DNA of 64,000 nucleotides, from contig JAIQDT010001107.1 of assembly GCA_021521415.1 (NCBI GenBank), positions 434,001-498,000 on the forward strand. The letters run 5' to 3'. Each line of letters begins with the position of its first letter. The first letter of the stretch is position 1. Both the position numbers and the translations under genes were made by a program. Positions 39,855-51,204 of the stretch are shown piece by piece. Source of the stretch: Bidens hawaiensis (lineage: Eukaryota > Streptophyta > Magnoliopsida > Asterales > Asteraceae). The notes under the pieces were generated by a model, which was not told the origin of the DNA, made no database searches, and saw only the letters and a list, made by a program, of their open reading frames with translations.

Positions 39855-40211
39855 ACGAACTTCACTTCAGGCGAAGTTAGACCTTAGGCGAACTTGGCTT
39901 CAGGCGAAGTTAAACCTTAGGCGAACTTGGCTTCAGGCGAAGTTAAACCTTAGGCGAACTTGGCTTCAGGCGAAGTTAAACCTTAGGCGAACTTGGCTTC
40001 AGGCGAAGTTAAACCTTAGGCGAACTTGGCTTCAGGCGAAGTTATCCTTAGGCGAACTTGGCTTCAGGCGAAGTTAAACCTTAGGCGAACTTGGCTTCAG
40101 GCGAAGTTATCCTTAGGCGAAGTTACGCTTGAAGGTGAAGTTACGCTTGAAGGCGAAGTTACGCTTGAAGGCGAAGTTCATCAGGCGAACTTAATCTTGC
40201 AGGCGAAGTTA
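39855..40211. repeat. 33-bp minisatellite (ggcgaactt / ggcgaagtt) in the solo LTR
   Basis: About ten copies of a 33-bp unit alternate ggcgaacttggcttc with aggcgaagttaaacc, becoming shorter and irregular after 40,100. On the LTR sense strand these read aacttcgcc and aagttcgcc. The same core, in fewer copies, sits at the same relative place downstream of the TATA box in the other LTR (47,938-48,129). The array would lie in the transcribed leader of the element. Confidence 0.9.
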
Positions 40212-40570
40212 TCGCGCTGCAGATCTGTTTGCCCATAAATCCTTCGTTTCTTAGCCAAATAACTTGATTTTGGTACCCACGGAATCGTATGATCGGCGCC
40301 TTCAAATCCCAACCATCAAATCGGCCTAAAATCGACGTTTTAGGGGTCCGATTTGGGCAGTTTGGGTTTCGGGTCCGGTTAACCCATCCAATCATAACCA
40401 TTTACAGTAATATTAGCTTTGTTGGATTTGTTCTTACCTTACCAACTTAGATCTATCAACAAAATCTCGGGTCTCGGCTCCGAATCTTGATCGGTTAGAA
40501 TGTGTGTGTATGTGTGTGTTAGGAGTTTTAGGGTGTAGGGTGAGAATGAAGATATTTTGGGTTTAGGGGA

Positions 40571-40578
40571 TATTTATA
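40571..40578 (-). promoter_or_regulatory. Probable TATA box of the solo LTR
   Basis: On the minus strand this reads tataaata, followed by the tcccctaaaccc motif. The sense-strand neighbourhood (ggatttaagg before, cccctaaaccc after) is conserved with 47,605-47,612 in the other LTR. Transcription would run leftward, out of the LTR into satellite block A. Promoter activity is not shown by sequence alone. Confidence 0.7.
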
Positions 40579-40767
40579 TCCCTTAAATCCCATTCTCATT
40601 TAACCCATCTCAAATAATCCAAGTCCACAACCCGCATCCATTACCCAACACTAGCCCGATTCATACCAACTCCTATTCTGTTATTTATTTCCTGATAACC
40701 CGAGTAAACTTTCTCTCTAATATTAAGTAATATAATTAATATTATCTTGAAATTTCGGGATGTTACA

Positions 40768-40772
40768 CATAC
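40768..40772. repeat. Target-site duplication, right copy (catac)
   Basis: The five bases catac follow the terminal CA of the solo LTR and match 38,316-38,320. The satellite continues with aatattttataaacatacg exactly in phase. Confidence 0.93.
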
Positions 40773-42290
40773 AATATTTTATAAACATACGAAAGAATTG
40801 GATCAATAATTATGCCTTGATGCAACCCCGTGGCCCGTTCGAAGTTTTGACAGTATTGCCAAAAGGGTATGTTCACCGAGCCGGAGAAAAAACTGAGTAT
40901 GGGTCGAACCACTGAATCGGATCATAACTTCGGTCTTGGAGACTTCCATACATTATTTTATAAACATACGAAAGAATCGGATCAATAATTATGCCTTGAT
41001 GCCACCCCGTGGCCCATTCGAAGTTTTGACAGTATTGCCAAAAGGGTATGTTCACCGAGCCGGAGAAAAAACTGAGTATGGGTCGAACCACTGAATCGGA
41101 TCATAACTTCGGTCTTGGAGACTTCCATACATTATTTTATAAACATACGAAAGAATCGGATCAATAATTATGCCTTGATGCCACCCCGTGGCCCATTCGA
41201 AGTTTTGACAGTATTGCCAAAAGGGTATGTTCACCGAGCCGGAGAAAAAACTGAGTATGGGTCGAACCACTGAATCGGATCATAATTTCGGTCTTGTAGA
41301 CTTCCATACAATATATTATTACCCCGCGAACGAAGGGGATCAATAATTATGCCCTGATTTCACCCCGCGGCACGTTTGAAATTTTGCTTCTATTACCAAA
41401 TGAATATGTTAACCGAGCCGGAAAAAAAACTGAATATGGGTCGAACCACTGAATCGGATAAGAAATTCGATCTTGGAGACTTCCATACAATATATTATTA
41501 CCCCACGAAAGAATCGGATCAATAATTATGCACTGACGTCACCCCGCGGCCTGTTCAAAATTTTGACAGTATTGGCAAAAGGGTATGTTCACCGAGCCGG
41601 AGAACAAACTAGTTATGGGTCAAACCACTGAATCGAATCAGAAATTCGGTCTTGGAGACTTCCATACAATATATTATTACCCCACGAACGAATGGGAGCA
41701 ATAATTATGCCCTGACTTCACCCCGTGGCCCGTTCGAATATTTGCCAGTATTGCCAAAGGGGTATGTTCACCGAGCCGGAGAAAAAACTGAGTATCGGTA
41801 GAACCACATAATCGGATCAGAAATCCGGTCTTTGAGACTTCCTTACAATATATTATTACCCCAAGAATGAATAGGATCAATAATTAGCCTCTGACGTCAC
41901 CCCGCGGCCCGTTCGAAATTTTGCAAGTATTACCAATGGGGTATGTTCACCGAGCCGAAGAAAAAACTGAGTATGGGTCGAACCATTGAATCGGATCATA
42001 ACTTCGGTCTTGGAGACTTCCATACATTACTTTATAAACATACGAAAGAATCGGATCAAAAGTTATGCCTTGATGCCACCCCGTGGCCCGTTCGAAGTTT
42101 TGACAGTATTGCCAAAAGGGTATGTTCACCGAGCCGGAGGAAAAACTGAGTATGGGTCGAACCACTGAATCGGATCATAACTTCGGTCTTGGAGACTTCC
42201 ATACATTATTTTATAAACATACGAAAGAATCGGATCAATAATTATGCCTTGATGCCACCCCGTGGCCCGTTCGAAGTTTTGACAGTATTA

Positions 42291-45200
42291 CCAAAAGGGA
42301 ATGTTCACCGAGCCGGAGAAAAAACTGAGTATGGGTCGAACCACTGAATCGGATCATAATTTCGGTTTTGTAGATTTCCATACAATATATTATTAACCCG
42401 GGAACGAAGGGGATCAATAATTATGCCCTGACGTCACCCCGCGGCACGTTTGAAATTTTGCTTGTATTACCAAAGGAATATGTTAACCGAGCCGGAAAAA
42501 AACTGAGTATGGGTCGAACCATTGAATCGGATAAGAAATTCGGTCTTGGAGACTTCCATACAATATATTATTACCCCAAGAAAGAATCGGATCAACTAAG
42601 ATGCCCTGACGTCAACCCGCGGCCCGTTCGAAATTTTGACAGTATTGGCATAGGGGAATCTTCACCGAGCCGGAGAACAAACTGGGTATGGGTCGAACCA
42701 CTGAATCGGATCAGAAATTCGGTCTTGGAGACTTCCATTCAATATATTATTACCCCATGAACGAATGGGAGCAATAATTATGCACTGACGTCACCCCGCT
42801 GCCCGTTCGAATATTTGCCAGTATTGCCAAAGTGGTATGTTCACCGAGCCGGAGAAAAAACTGAGTATTGGTAGAACCACATAATCGGATCAGAAATCCG
42901 GTCTTGGAGACTTCCTTACAATATATTACTACCCCAAGAATGAATAGGATCAATAATTATCCTCTGACGTCACCCCGCGGCCCGTTCGAAATTTTGCTAG
43001 TATTACCAAAGGGGTATGTTCACCGAGCCGGAGAAAAAACTGAGTATGGGTCGAACCACTGAATCAGATCAGTAATTCGGTCTTGGAGACTTCCATACAA
43101 TATATTATTACCCCACGAAAGAATCGGATCAATAAATATGCCCTGACGTCACCCCGCGGCCCGTTCGAAATTTTGACAGTATTGCCAAAGGGGTATGTTC
43201 ACCGAGCCGGAGAACAAACTGGGTATGGGTCGAACCACTAAATCGAATCATAATTTCGGTCTTGGAGACTTCCATACAATATATTATTATCCCACGAACG
43301 AATGGGAGCAATAATTATGCCCTGACGTCACACTGCGGCCCGTTCGAATAATTGCCAGTATTGCCAAAGGGGTATGTTCACCGAGCCGGAGAAAAAACTG
43401 AGTATGGGTCGAACCACATAATCGGATCCGAAATACGGTCTTGGAGACTTCCTTACAATATATTATTACCCCACGAATGAATAGGATCAATAATTATCCC
43501 CTGACGTCATCCCGCGGCCCGTTCGAAATTTTGCTAGTATTGCCAATGGGGTATGTTCACCGAGCCGGAGAAAAAACTGAGTACGGGTCGAACCACTTAA
43601 TCAGATCATAACTTCTGTCTTGGAGACTTCCATACATTATTTTATAAACATACGAAAGAATCGGATCAATAATTATGCCTTGATGCCACCCCGTGGCCCG
43701 TTCGAAGTTTTGACAGTATTGCCAAAAGGGTATGTTCACCGAGCCGGAGAAAAAACTGAGTATGGGTCGAACCACTGAATCGGATCATAACTACGGTCTT
43801 GGAGACTTCCATACATTATTTTATAAACATACGAAAGAATCGGATCAATAATTATGCCTTGATGCCACCCCGTGGACCGTTCGAAGTTTTGACAGTATTG
43901 CCAAAAGGGAATGTTCACCGAGCCGGAGAAAAAACTGAGTATGGGTCGAACCACTGAATCGGATCATAATTTCGGTTTTGTAGATTTCCATACAATATAT
44001 TATTAACCCGGGAACGAAGGGGATCAATAATTATGCCCTGACGTCACCCCGCGGCACGTTTGAAATTTTGCTTGTATTACCAAAGGAATATGTTAACCGA
44101 GCCGGAAAAAAACTGAGTATGGGTCGAACCATTGAATCGGATAAGAAATTCGGTCTTGGAGACTTCCATACAATATATTATTACCCCAAGAAAGAATCGG
44201 ATCAACTAAGATGCCCTGACGTCAACCCGCGGCCCGTTCGAAATTTTGACAGTATTGGCATAGGGGAATCTTCACCGAGCCGGAGAACAAACTGGGTATG
44301 GGTCGAACCACTGAATCGGATCAGAAATTCGGTCTTGGAGACTTCCATTCAATATATTATTACCCCATGAACGAATGGGAGCAATAATTATGCACTGACG
44401 TCACCCCGCTGCCCGTTCGAATATTTGCCAGTATTGCCAAAGTGGTATGTTCACCGAGCCGGAGAAAAAACTGAGTATTGGTAGAACCACATAATCGGAT
44501 CAGAAATCCGGTCTTGGAGACTTCCTTACAATATATTACTACCCCAAGAATGAATAGGATCAATAATTATCCTCTGACGTCACCCCGCGGCCCGTTCGAA
44601 ATTTTGCTAGTATTACCAAAGGGGTATGTTCACCGAGCCGGAGAAAAAACTGAGTATGGGTCGAACCACTGAATCAGATCAGTAATTCGGTCTTGGAGAC
44701 TTCCATACAATATATTATTACCCCACGAAAGAATCGGATCAATAAATATGCCCTGACGTCACCCCGCGGCCCGTTCGAAATTTTGACAGTATTGCCAAAG
44801 GGGTATGTTCACCGAGCCGGAGAACAAACTGGGTATGGGTCGAACCACTAAATCGAATCATAATTTCGGTCTTGGAGACTTCCATACAATATATTATTAT
44901 CCCACGAACGAATGGGAGCAATAATTATGCCCTGACGTCACACTGCGGCCCGTTCGAATAATTGCCAGTATTGCCAAAGGGGTATGTTCACCGAGCCGGA
45001 GAAAAAACTGAGTATGGGTCGAACCACATAATCGGATCCGAAATACGGTCTTGGAGACTTCCTTACAATATATTATTACCCCACGAATGAATAGGATCAA
45101 TAATTATCCCCTGACGTCATCCCGCGGCCCGTTCGAAATTTTGCTAGTATTGCCAATGGGGTATGTTCACCGAGCCGGAGAAAAAACTGAGTACGGGTCG

Positions 45201-47195
45201 AACCACTTAATCAGATCATAACTTCTGTCTTGGAGACTTCCATACATTATTTTATAAACATACGAAAGAATCGGATCAATAATTATGCCTTGATGCCACC
45301 CCGTGGCCCGTTCGAAGTTTTGACAGTATTGCCAAAAGGGTATGTTCACCGAGCCGGAGAAAAAACTGAGTATGGGTCGAACCACTGAATCGGATCATAA
45401 CTACGGTCTTGGAGACTTCCATACATTATTTTATAAACATACGAAAGAATCGGATCAATAATTATGCCTTGATGCCACCCCGTGGACCGTTCGAAGTTTT
45501 GACAGTATTGCCAAAAGGGAATGTTCACCGAGCCGGAGAAAAAACTGAGTATGGGTCGAACCACTGAATCGGATCATAATTTCGGTTTTGTAGATTTCCA
45601 TACAATATATTATTAACCCGGGAACGAAGGGGATCAATAATTATGCCCTGACGTCACCCCGCGGCACGTTTGAAATTTTGCTTGTATTACCAAAGGAATA
45701 TGTTAACCGAGCCGGAAAAAAACTGAGTATGGGTCGAACCATTGAATCGGATAAGAAATTCGGTCTTGGAGACTTCCATACAATATATTATTACCCCAAG
45801 AAAGAATCGGATCAACTAAGATGCCCTGACGTCAACCCGCGGCCCGTTCGAAATTTTGACAGTATTGGCATAGGGGAATCTTCACCGAGCCGGAGAACAA
45901 ACTGGGTATGGGTCGAACCACTGAATCGGATCAGAAATTCGGTCTTGGAGACTTCCATTCAATATATTATTACCCCATGAACGAATGGGAGCAATAATTA
46001 TGCACTGACGTCACCCCGCTGCCCGTTCGAATATTTGCCAGTATTGCCAAAGTGGTATGTTCACCGAGCCGGAGAAAAAACTGAGTATTGGTAGAACCAC
46101 ATAATCGGATCAGAAATCCGGTCTTGGAGACTTCCTTACAATATATTACTACCCCAAGAATGAATAGGATCAATAATTATCCTCTGACGTCACCCCGCGG
46201 CCCGTTCGAAATTTTGCTAGTATTACCAAAGGGGTATGTTCACCGAGCCGGAGAAAAAACTGAGTATGGGTCGAACCACTGAATCAGATCAGTAATTCGG
46301 TCTTGGAGACTTCCATACAATATATTATTACCCCACGAAAGAATCGGATCAATAAATATGCCCTGACGTCACCCCGCGGCCCGTTCGAAATTTTGACAGT
46401 ATTGCCAAAGGGGTATGTTCACCGAGCCGGAGAACAAACTGGGTATGGGTCGAACCACTAAATCGAATCATAATTTCGGTCTTGGAGACTTCCATACAAT
46501 ATATTATTATCCCACGAACGAATGGGAGCAATAATTATGCCCTGACGTCACACTGCGGCCCGTTCGAATAATTGCCAGTATTGCCAAAGGGGTATGTTCA
46601 CCGAGCCGGAGAAAAAACTGAGTATGGGTCGAACCACATAATCGGATCCGAAATACGGTCTTGGAGACTTCCTTACAATATATTATTACCCCACGAATGA
46701 ATAGGATCAATAATTATCCCCTGACGTCATCCCGCGGCCCGTTCGAAATTTTGCTAGTATTGCCAATGGGGTATGTTCACCGAGCCGGAGAAAAAACTGA
46801 GTACGGGTCGAACCACTTAATCAGATCATAACTTCTGTCTTGGAGACTTCCATACATTATTTTATAAACATACGAAAGAATCGGATCAATAATTATGCCT
46901 TGATGCCACCCCGTGGCCCGTTCGAAGTTTTGACAGTATTGCCAAAAGGGTATGTTCACCGAGCCGGAGAAAAAACTGAGTATGGGTCGAACCACTGAAT
47001 CGGATCATAACTACGGTCTTGGAGACTTCCATACATTATTTATAAACATACGAAAGAATCGGATCAATAATTATGCCTTGATGCCACCCCGTGGACCGTT
47101 CGAAGTTTTGACAGTATTGCCAAAAGGGAATGTTCACCGAGCCGGAGAAAAAACTGAGTATGGGTCGAACCACTGAATCGGATCATAATTTCGGT
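42291..47195. repeat. Three near-identical copies of a 1,610-bp nine-monomer higher-order repeat
   Basis: The copies are 42,291-43,900, 43,901-45,510 and 45,511-47,119, plus about 76 bp of a fourth. Nine monomers make up each unit. By eye the three agree throughout, except for one T missing near 47,039 in the last. Identity starts just after two differences at 42,266 and 42,290 and ends at 47,196. Rare features such as attaacccgggaacg (42,391, 44,001, 45,611) and gatcaactaagatgcc (42,590, 44,200, 45,810) mark each copy. A diverged relative lies at about 57,300-58,700. The near-identity implies very recent amplification, or possibly an assembly repeat-count artefact. Confidence 0.93.
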
Positions 47196-47604
47196 CTTGT
47201 AGACTTCCATACAATATATTATTACCCCGCGAACGAAGGGGATCAATAATTATGCCCTGACGTCACCCCGCAGCACGTTTGAAATTTTGCTTGTATTACC
47301 AAAGGAATATGTTAACCGAGCCGGAAAAAAACTGAGTATGGGTCGAACCACTGAATCGGATAAGAAATTCGGTCTTGGAGACTTCCATACAATATATTAT
47401 TACCCCACGAAAGAATCGGATCAACTATTATGCCCTGACGTCACCCCGCGTGTAACATCCTAAAATTTATAATGTTGAATAAAGGAAGTTATGTTTAGTG
47501 ATTTCGCGTAATTAATTAATATCGGGTAAGGAGCGGATCATGGACTTGGATTAATTAAGATGGGTTAAATGAGAATGGGCCTTAGGTCCATGGGATTTAA
47601 GGAA

Positions 47605-47612
47605 TATAAATA
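47605..47612 (+). promoter_or_regulatory. Probable TATA box of the 5' LTR
   Basis: The octamer tataaata lies about 155 bp into the LTR and is followed by ccccctaaaccc. The same context occurs in the solo LTR on the other strand. It would place the start of the R region near 47,635-47,645, with the minisatellites in the transcribed leader. Confidence 0.72.
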
Positions 47613-47937
47613 CCCCCTAAACCCAAAAATATCTTTCATTCTATCACTTTTCTATCACACTCCAAAACACACACGCACCACACAACTTCGCCGCCGGCCG
47701 AGGGAAGAACCGGGCAGATCCGAAAGAGAGAGAGAGCGATTAGCTGTGATAACAAGTAAACGAGATCCAAACAAGCTCAAAAAGGTATGATTCTTGATCT
47801 TTGAAGTTTAAAGATCCAAGCTTTATAGCGTATATACGACCGAAAATGGTTGGGAAACGTAGTGGGTGATGTCGAACCATAACAAGGGTGTTAAAATCGC
47901 CCAAAATGCTGGACAGAAATCAAAGCCGTGGCTGATC

Positions 47938-48129
47938 TGGGCAACTTCGCCTGCAACTGGGCAACTTCGCCTTCAAAGCGATAACTTCGCATTCAAAGCG
48001 ATAACTTCGCCTTCAAAGCGATAACTTCGCTTACGGCCAAGTTCGCCTAACTGGTAACTTCGCCTAAAGCCAAGTTCGCCTGATAAATTCGCCTAGAGCT
48101 AAGTTCGCCTGAGGTTTAACTTCGCCTGA
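47938..48129. repeat. Minisatellite slot 1 of the 5' LTR (aacttcgcc core)
   Basis: Irregular tandem copies of aacttcgcc and aagttcgcc with spacers such as ttcaaagcgat. It is positionally and sequence-homologous to the larger array at 39,855-40,211 in the solo LTR, with fewer and less regular units. Confidence 0.85.
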
Positions 48130-48520
48130 TAAAGATAGAAATACATTATGAGAAGTGATAGTTAATTGATACGTATACTTGTTATACAGTCAGCCGTGTA
48201 CAACTGAAGAAAGGGATTACGATTAACGGTGAACGTAACCGTGTTCAGGTGAGTTTCTAGCCCTATTTATGTGTTATGTTTTCGGGGCTGTGTGCGTACT
48301 TGATATGTTTGTTAATACGCTTATCCTAAGAGATAAGTGTATGCCATATGTGAATGATGTGATATGTATGAATGATGGCTTGACGGTACGTGAACGATCT
48401 TCGGATATTGCACGTACTGTCAGGTTGTAACGCTAAGTATAAGGTAAGTATGATATGTATGCTTATGTGTATGAATGTGATAAAGTTAATTAAAGATGGA
48501 AAGGATGGTTGTATGGTTAC

Positions 48521-48744
48521 GAAAAGGGTACCGAGCCCTAATAATACTCGAGGTATGATGTATGATTGTATGGTAACGAAGAGGGAATCGAACCCTACTA
48601 ATATTCGAGGAAAGAGGGAAACCGAACCCTAATAATACTCGTGGAAAGAGGGTACCGAGCCCTAATAATACTCGTGGAAAGAGGGTACCGAGCCCTAATA
48701 ATACTCGAGGAAGGAGGGTACCGAGCCCTAATAATACTCGAGGA
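48521..48744. repeat. Minisatellite slot 2 of the 5' LTR (33-bp unit)
   Basis: About six copies of a 33-bp unit built on gggtaccgagccctaataat followed by actcg. The first copies are degenerate and the last three or four nearly perfect. In the solo LTR the same slot carries a 54-bp unit with no obvious similarity. An 80-codon open frame through the array (48,390-48,632) is a repeat by-product and not a gene. Confidence 0.9.
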
Positions 48745-48797
48745 ATGTAGGGCGTAATGCTCTTTATAACGTAAGATATGAAGGTAAGTTAATACAC

Positions 48798-48852
48798 AAG
48801 AAAGAATGAAAGTATGAAAGAATGAAAGTATGAAAGTATGAATGAAAGAATA
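48798..48852. repeat. Simple repeat, gaaagtat/gaaagaat
   Basis: About six tandem octamer-like copies of gaaagtat or gaaagaat within the U5 side of the LTR. No counterpart was recognised in the solo LTR. Confidence 0.8.
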
Positions 48853-49187
48853 TAAGTTTATGTGTATTGTATAGTGTACGATTAACTAGAACTCACTCAG
48901 TGTAGCTGACTTTTAGTATGCACGCAGGTGAGTAGGATGAGGCAGCTTGCTTGAGGAGACACGTGGCATTGAACAAGTGTCTGGCATCTGAAGACTTATG
49001 ATGTTTTAATTTTAATGCTTTAATGTTGAAAGACAAAGGATGTTTTGAGACAAGTTATGAATTATGTAATGTTTTATGAAAGTTTTATATTCCGCGTAAA
49101 TGTTTTAATTAACTCTGATATTTAGAACTGTGTTTATGAGTAAATCCAACACGAAAGTAGGGCTACCGGTAACGAGGCCTTACAAGT

Positions 49188-49200
49188 TGGTATCAGAGCA
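49188..49200 (+). other. Primer binding site, initiator-Met tRNA type
   Basis: The 13-mer tggtatcagagca lies three bases after the LTR's terminal CA. It is the usual plant retrotransposon primer site complementary to the 3' end of initiator-methionine tRNA. It sets the element's plus-strand orientation and the 3' limit of the LTR. Confidence 0.93.
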
Positions 49201-49584
49201 AAGTTCGAGAGACTTAAGTATCCTACATGCTTAGACTCGAACAGAGTATGGGATATAAGTAAGAAATGAAAGAAGATGCCAGTTCAAGAATGCCATGTGT
49301 CGCTCAAGCAAGATCATTAAAGGTAAAGTGCATTATTAAATGATATATGTGAATGAGAAAGAAAAGATATGTGAACGACAGGAACAGGAATAATTGATTG
49401 TTTGATTTGACTAATTGCTTAAGTAGAACCAGCACAAATAGACTCATAAAGGGAAGTGTATAGGACACGGAAAGTAACGTGATCAGCTAATCACAACTGG
49501 CCACTGTTATTACCTGTTAGCTTTGCTATCCTTGTACTAAATAGTTCCTTGAGTGATGATGTTTGTGTTTTCCCTTAGAATACA
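49201..49584 (+). other. Untranslated leader between primer site and gag
   Basis: A 384-bp stretch without a convincing coding frame lies before the first ATG of gag. It is expected to include the packaging region of the element RNA. The gag ATG at 49,585 has a favourable context (acaatggct). Confidence 0.7.
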
Positions 49585-49956
49585 ATGGCTGGAGCTGGAG
49601 ACATTGTTGGAGCTGGAGGTCGCACTGGACGACGCGGTAGGCCTCGTCGTGTCCAGCAACCTTCGGTTGAGACAGCTTCCAACACCGAAGCTGAAGGAAG
49701 CACAGCGGGAAGAAACCCGGAAAACAATGAAGGAGTTCCACTGGATCCCGCAATTCAAGCAGCTATTGTTCAAGCTGTGGCCACTGCTGTGAAGAATATT
49801 ACCCCGGGAAGGTCTGCTGGAAGCCGTGAAAGAACTGTTGAAGGGGCAGGTGGTAATGATAGAAAGGATGACGAGAGGGAAAGGGGTGACTCAAGTGAGG
49901 TAAGGTCTGTGAAAGATGATGATAGGAAGAGGGGCCGAGGCGGTTGCAACTATAAG

Positions 49957-50802
49957 TCCTTCAAAGGTTGTGACCCGCCTAAGCTGACTGGTTTAGGAGA
50001 CGCAATCGCTACTCTTCAGTGGATAACCGCCATGGATAAGGTTATCCGCATTAGCGAGTGCCGTCCCGATCAAGCGGTAGGTTATGCTACTCAATCATTT
50101 GAAGATGAGGCTATGTATTGGTGGGAGAGTGTGGAGCAGAGGAAGACCCGTGAAGAGATCAAAGAGATGAAGTGGGACGATCTGAAGGAGTTAGTGATGA
50201 CGAAGTTCTGCGCTGACGCCGAGGTTGAAAGGGCGGAGATGAAGTTCCTAAACTTGAAAGCTGGGACAATAACACATCGTGAGTACACCACCGAGTTTAA
50301 TCGAATGTCTAGGTTGGTGCCTGATATGGTCAACACTGAGGCTAAAAGGATCAAGTGTTACGTCAGGGGATTACCACAGAGAGTCCGCATGTTAGTCAGG
50401 ACAAGTAAACCTGCTACTTTCGATTCTGCTGTCGAACTCGCAGAAATAGTCTATGCGGACTTGGCTGCGGATGATGTGGTGGTGGGAGACGAGAAGAAAG
50501 AAAAGAAATGGGTCGCTCCTGCTAAACGACCCGGTACCCAGATGTGGAACCCTAAGAACAAGCAGCCGAGACTTTGGGAGAACAGGTCGTGCAAGACCTG
50601 TGGCAAGGCACACAGTGGTGAGTGTAGGTGGGGAAAGGGTTCGGATACATGTCATAAGTGTGGAAAGATTCATGCTGGAGAATGTAGATTTGGGTCGAAT
50701 GTTTGCTACAAGTGTGGGAAGGCAGGTCATTATGCTCATGAGTGCAGTTCTAAGCCTGCATGCTACAAGTGTGGTAAGACAGGTCATTTTGCTAGGGAGT
50801 GT
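49957..50802 (+). other. Gag capsid domain and zinc knuckles
   Basis: The retrotransposon gag domain spans about residues 125-285 ([11 protein letters not shown], then an aromatic YWWESV motif). A basic stretch leads to a cysteine-rich nucleocapsid. Two canonical CX2CX4HX4C knuckles lie at residues 374-387 ([14 protein letters not shown]) and 393-406 ([14 protein letters not shown]). They are preceded by two shorter CX2CX3HX3C motifs at 336-347 and 356-367. The knuckles bind element RNA during particle assembly. The N-terminal 120 residues are Gly/Arg/Glu-rich and low complexity. Confidence 0.92.
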
Positions 50803-50901
50803 ACCGAGAGTGAAGCTGGAGGTAGTAGAAGGAAGGATGCCAATCAAGCAAGGCCAAGAACTAGAGCCTACATGCTGACCCAAGAGCAAGTTAGACAGAT
50901 T

Positions 50902-51204
50902 CCTGATGTTGTGACCGGTATGTTCTTAGTAAACGGCATTTCTGCTGCTGTATTATTTGATTCGGGCGCAAACAAAAGTTTCGTAGCCACACCATTTAGT
51001 AAACTAGCTAAAATGAAATGTTGCCGAGTGTCTGAGACTCTTATAGTAGAAACCTCTAGTGACACTTCGGTTAAAATAATGAAAATGGTTAAGGACTGTA
51101 AGATAGAATTGGAAGGACATGAGTTCCCGGTTACCTTGTACGTTATGACCTTGGGAGGGTTCGATGTGGTTTTGGGTATGGATTGGTTGTCTGAGTTTGA
51201 GGCT
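50902..51204 (+). other. Aspartic protease domain
   Basis: Residues about 440-540 contain the active-site motif [11 protein letters not shown], with the catalytic Asp at residue 459, followed by the GMDWL motif at 531-535 typical of plant Ty3/gypsy proteases. This enzyme would cleave the polyprotein. The domain has no stop. Confidence 0.9.

Larger units (their letters stand above)
38321..40767 (-). mobile_element. Solo LTR of a Ty3/gypsy chromovirus, 2,447 bp, reverse orientation
   Basis: The element runs from tgtaaggccc to gatgttaca (TG...CA) with perfect 5-bp target duplications. It has no primer binding site, coding region or polypurine tract, so it is a solo LTR left by LTR-LTR recombination. 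Reverse-complemented, it aligns in pieces with the 5' LTR at 47,451-49,184. Shared parts are the TGTAACATCC start, the ggataTAAATA promoter zone followed by cccctaaaccc, the ttttcggggctgtgtgc stretch, the gattaactagaactcac stretch and the GGCCTTACA end. It is therefore the same family but not the same insertion. It is about 700 bp longer because its two internal tandem-repeat slots are expanded and it carries an extra GC-rich segment. Confidence 0.93.
40768..47450. repeat. Satellite block B (about 37 monomers)
   Basis: Same monomer family and orientation as block A, lying between the solo LTR and the chromovirus 5' LTR. The first part (to about 42,290) has gtgg-core monomers and the lineage with ttaaccgagccggaaaaaaa. 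The middle (42,291-47,195) is the 1,610-bp triplicate. The rest is a short stretch broken at ccccgcg by the LTR. No gene is present. Confidence 0.96.
47451..49184 (+). repeat. 5' LTR, 1,734 bp
   Basis: Begins TGTAACATCC and ends GGCCTTACA, directly before the primer binding site. It contains a TATA box at 47,605, a GA-rich stretch near 47,728, an aacttcgcc minisatellite, a conserved ttttcggggctgtgtgc block near 48,280, a 33-bp minisatellite and a simple repeat. It has the same architecture as the reverse-oriented solo LTR at 38,321-40,767, but both minisatellite slots differ in size or sequence. With no 3' LTR, the usual LTR-divergence dating is impossible. Confidence 0.93.

Noticed and set aside
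48521..48744. Common origin of the LTR accgagccc minisatellite and the satellite word caccgagccgg
   Set aside because: The shared word is about eight bases (accgagcc) and the remainder of the units does not align. Chance similarity cannot be excluded.
49188..49200. Possible tRNA gene fragment
   Set aside because: Only the 13-base primer-site match to initiator-Met tRNA is present. No cloverleaf can be formed from the flanks.
50392..50889. 165-codon antisense open frame across gag
   Set aside because: It is a shadow of the gag coding frame on the opposite strand, with no recognisable motif.
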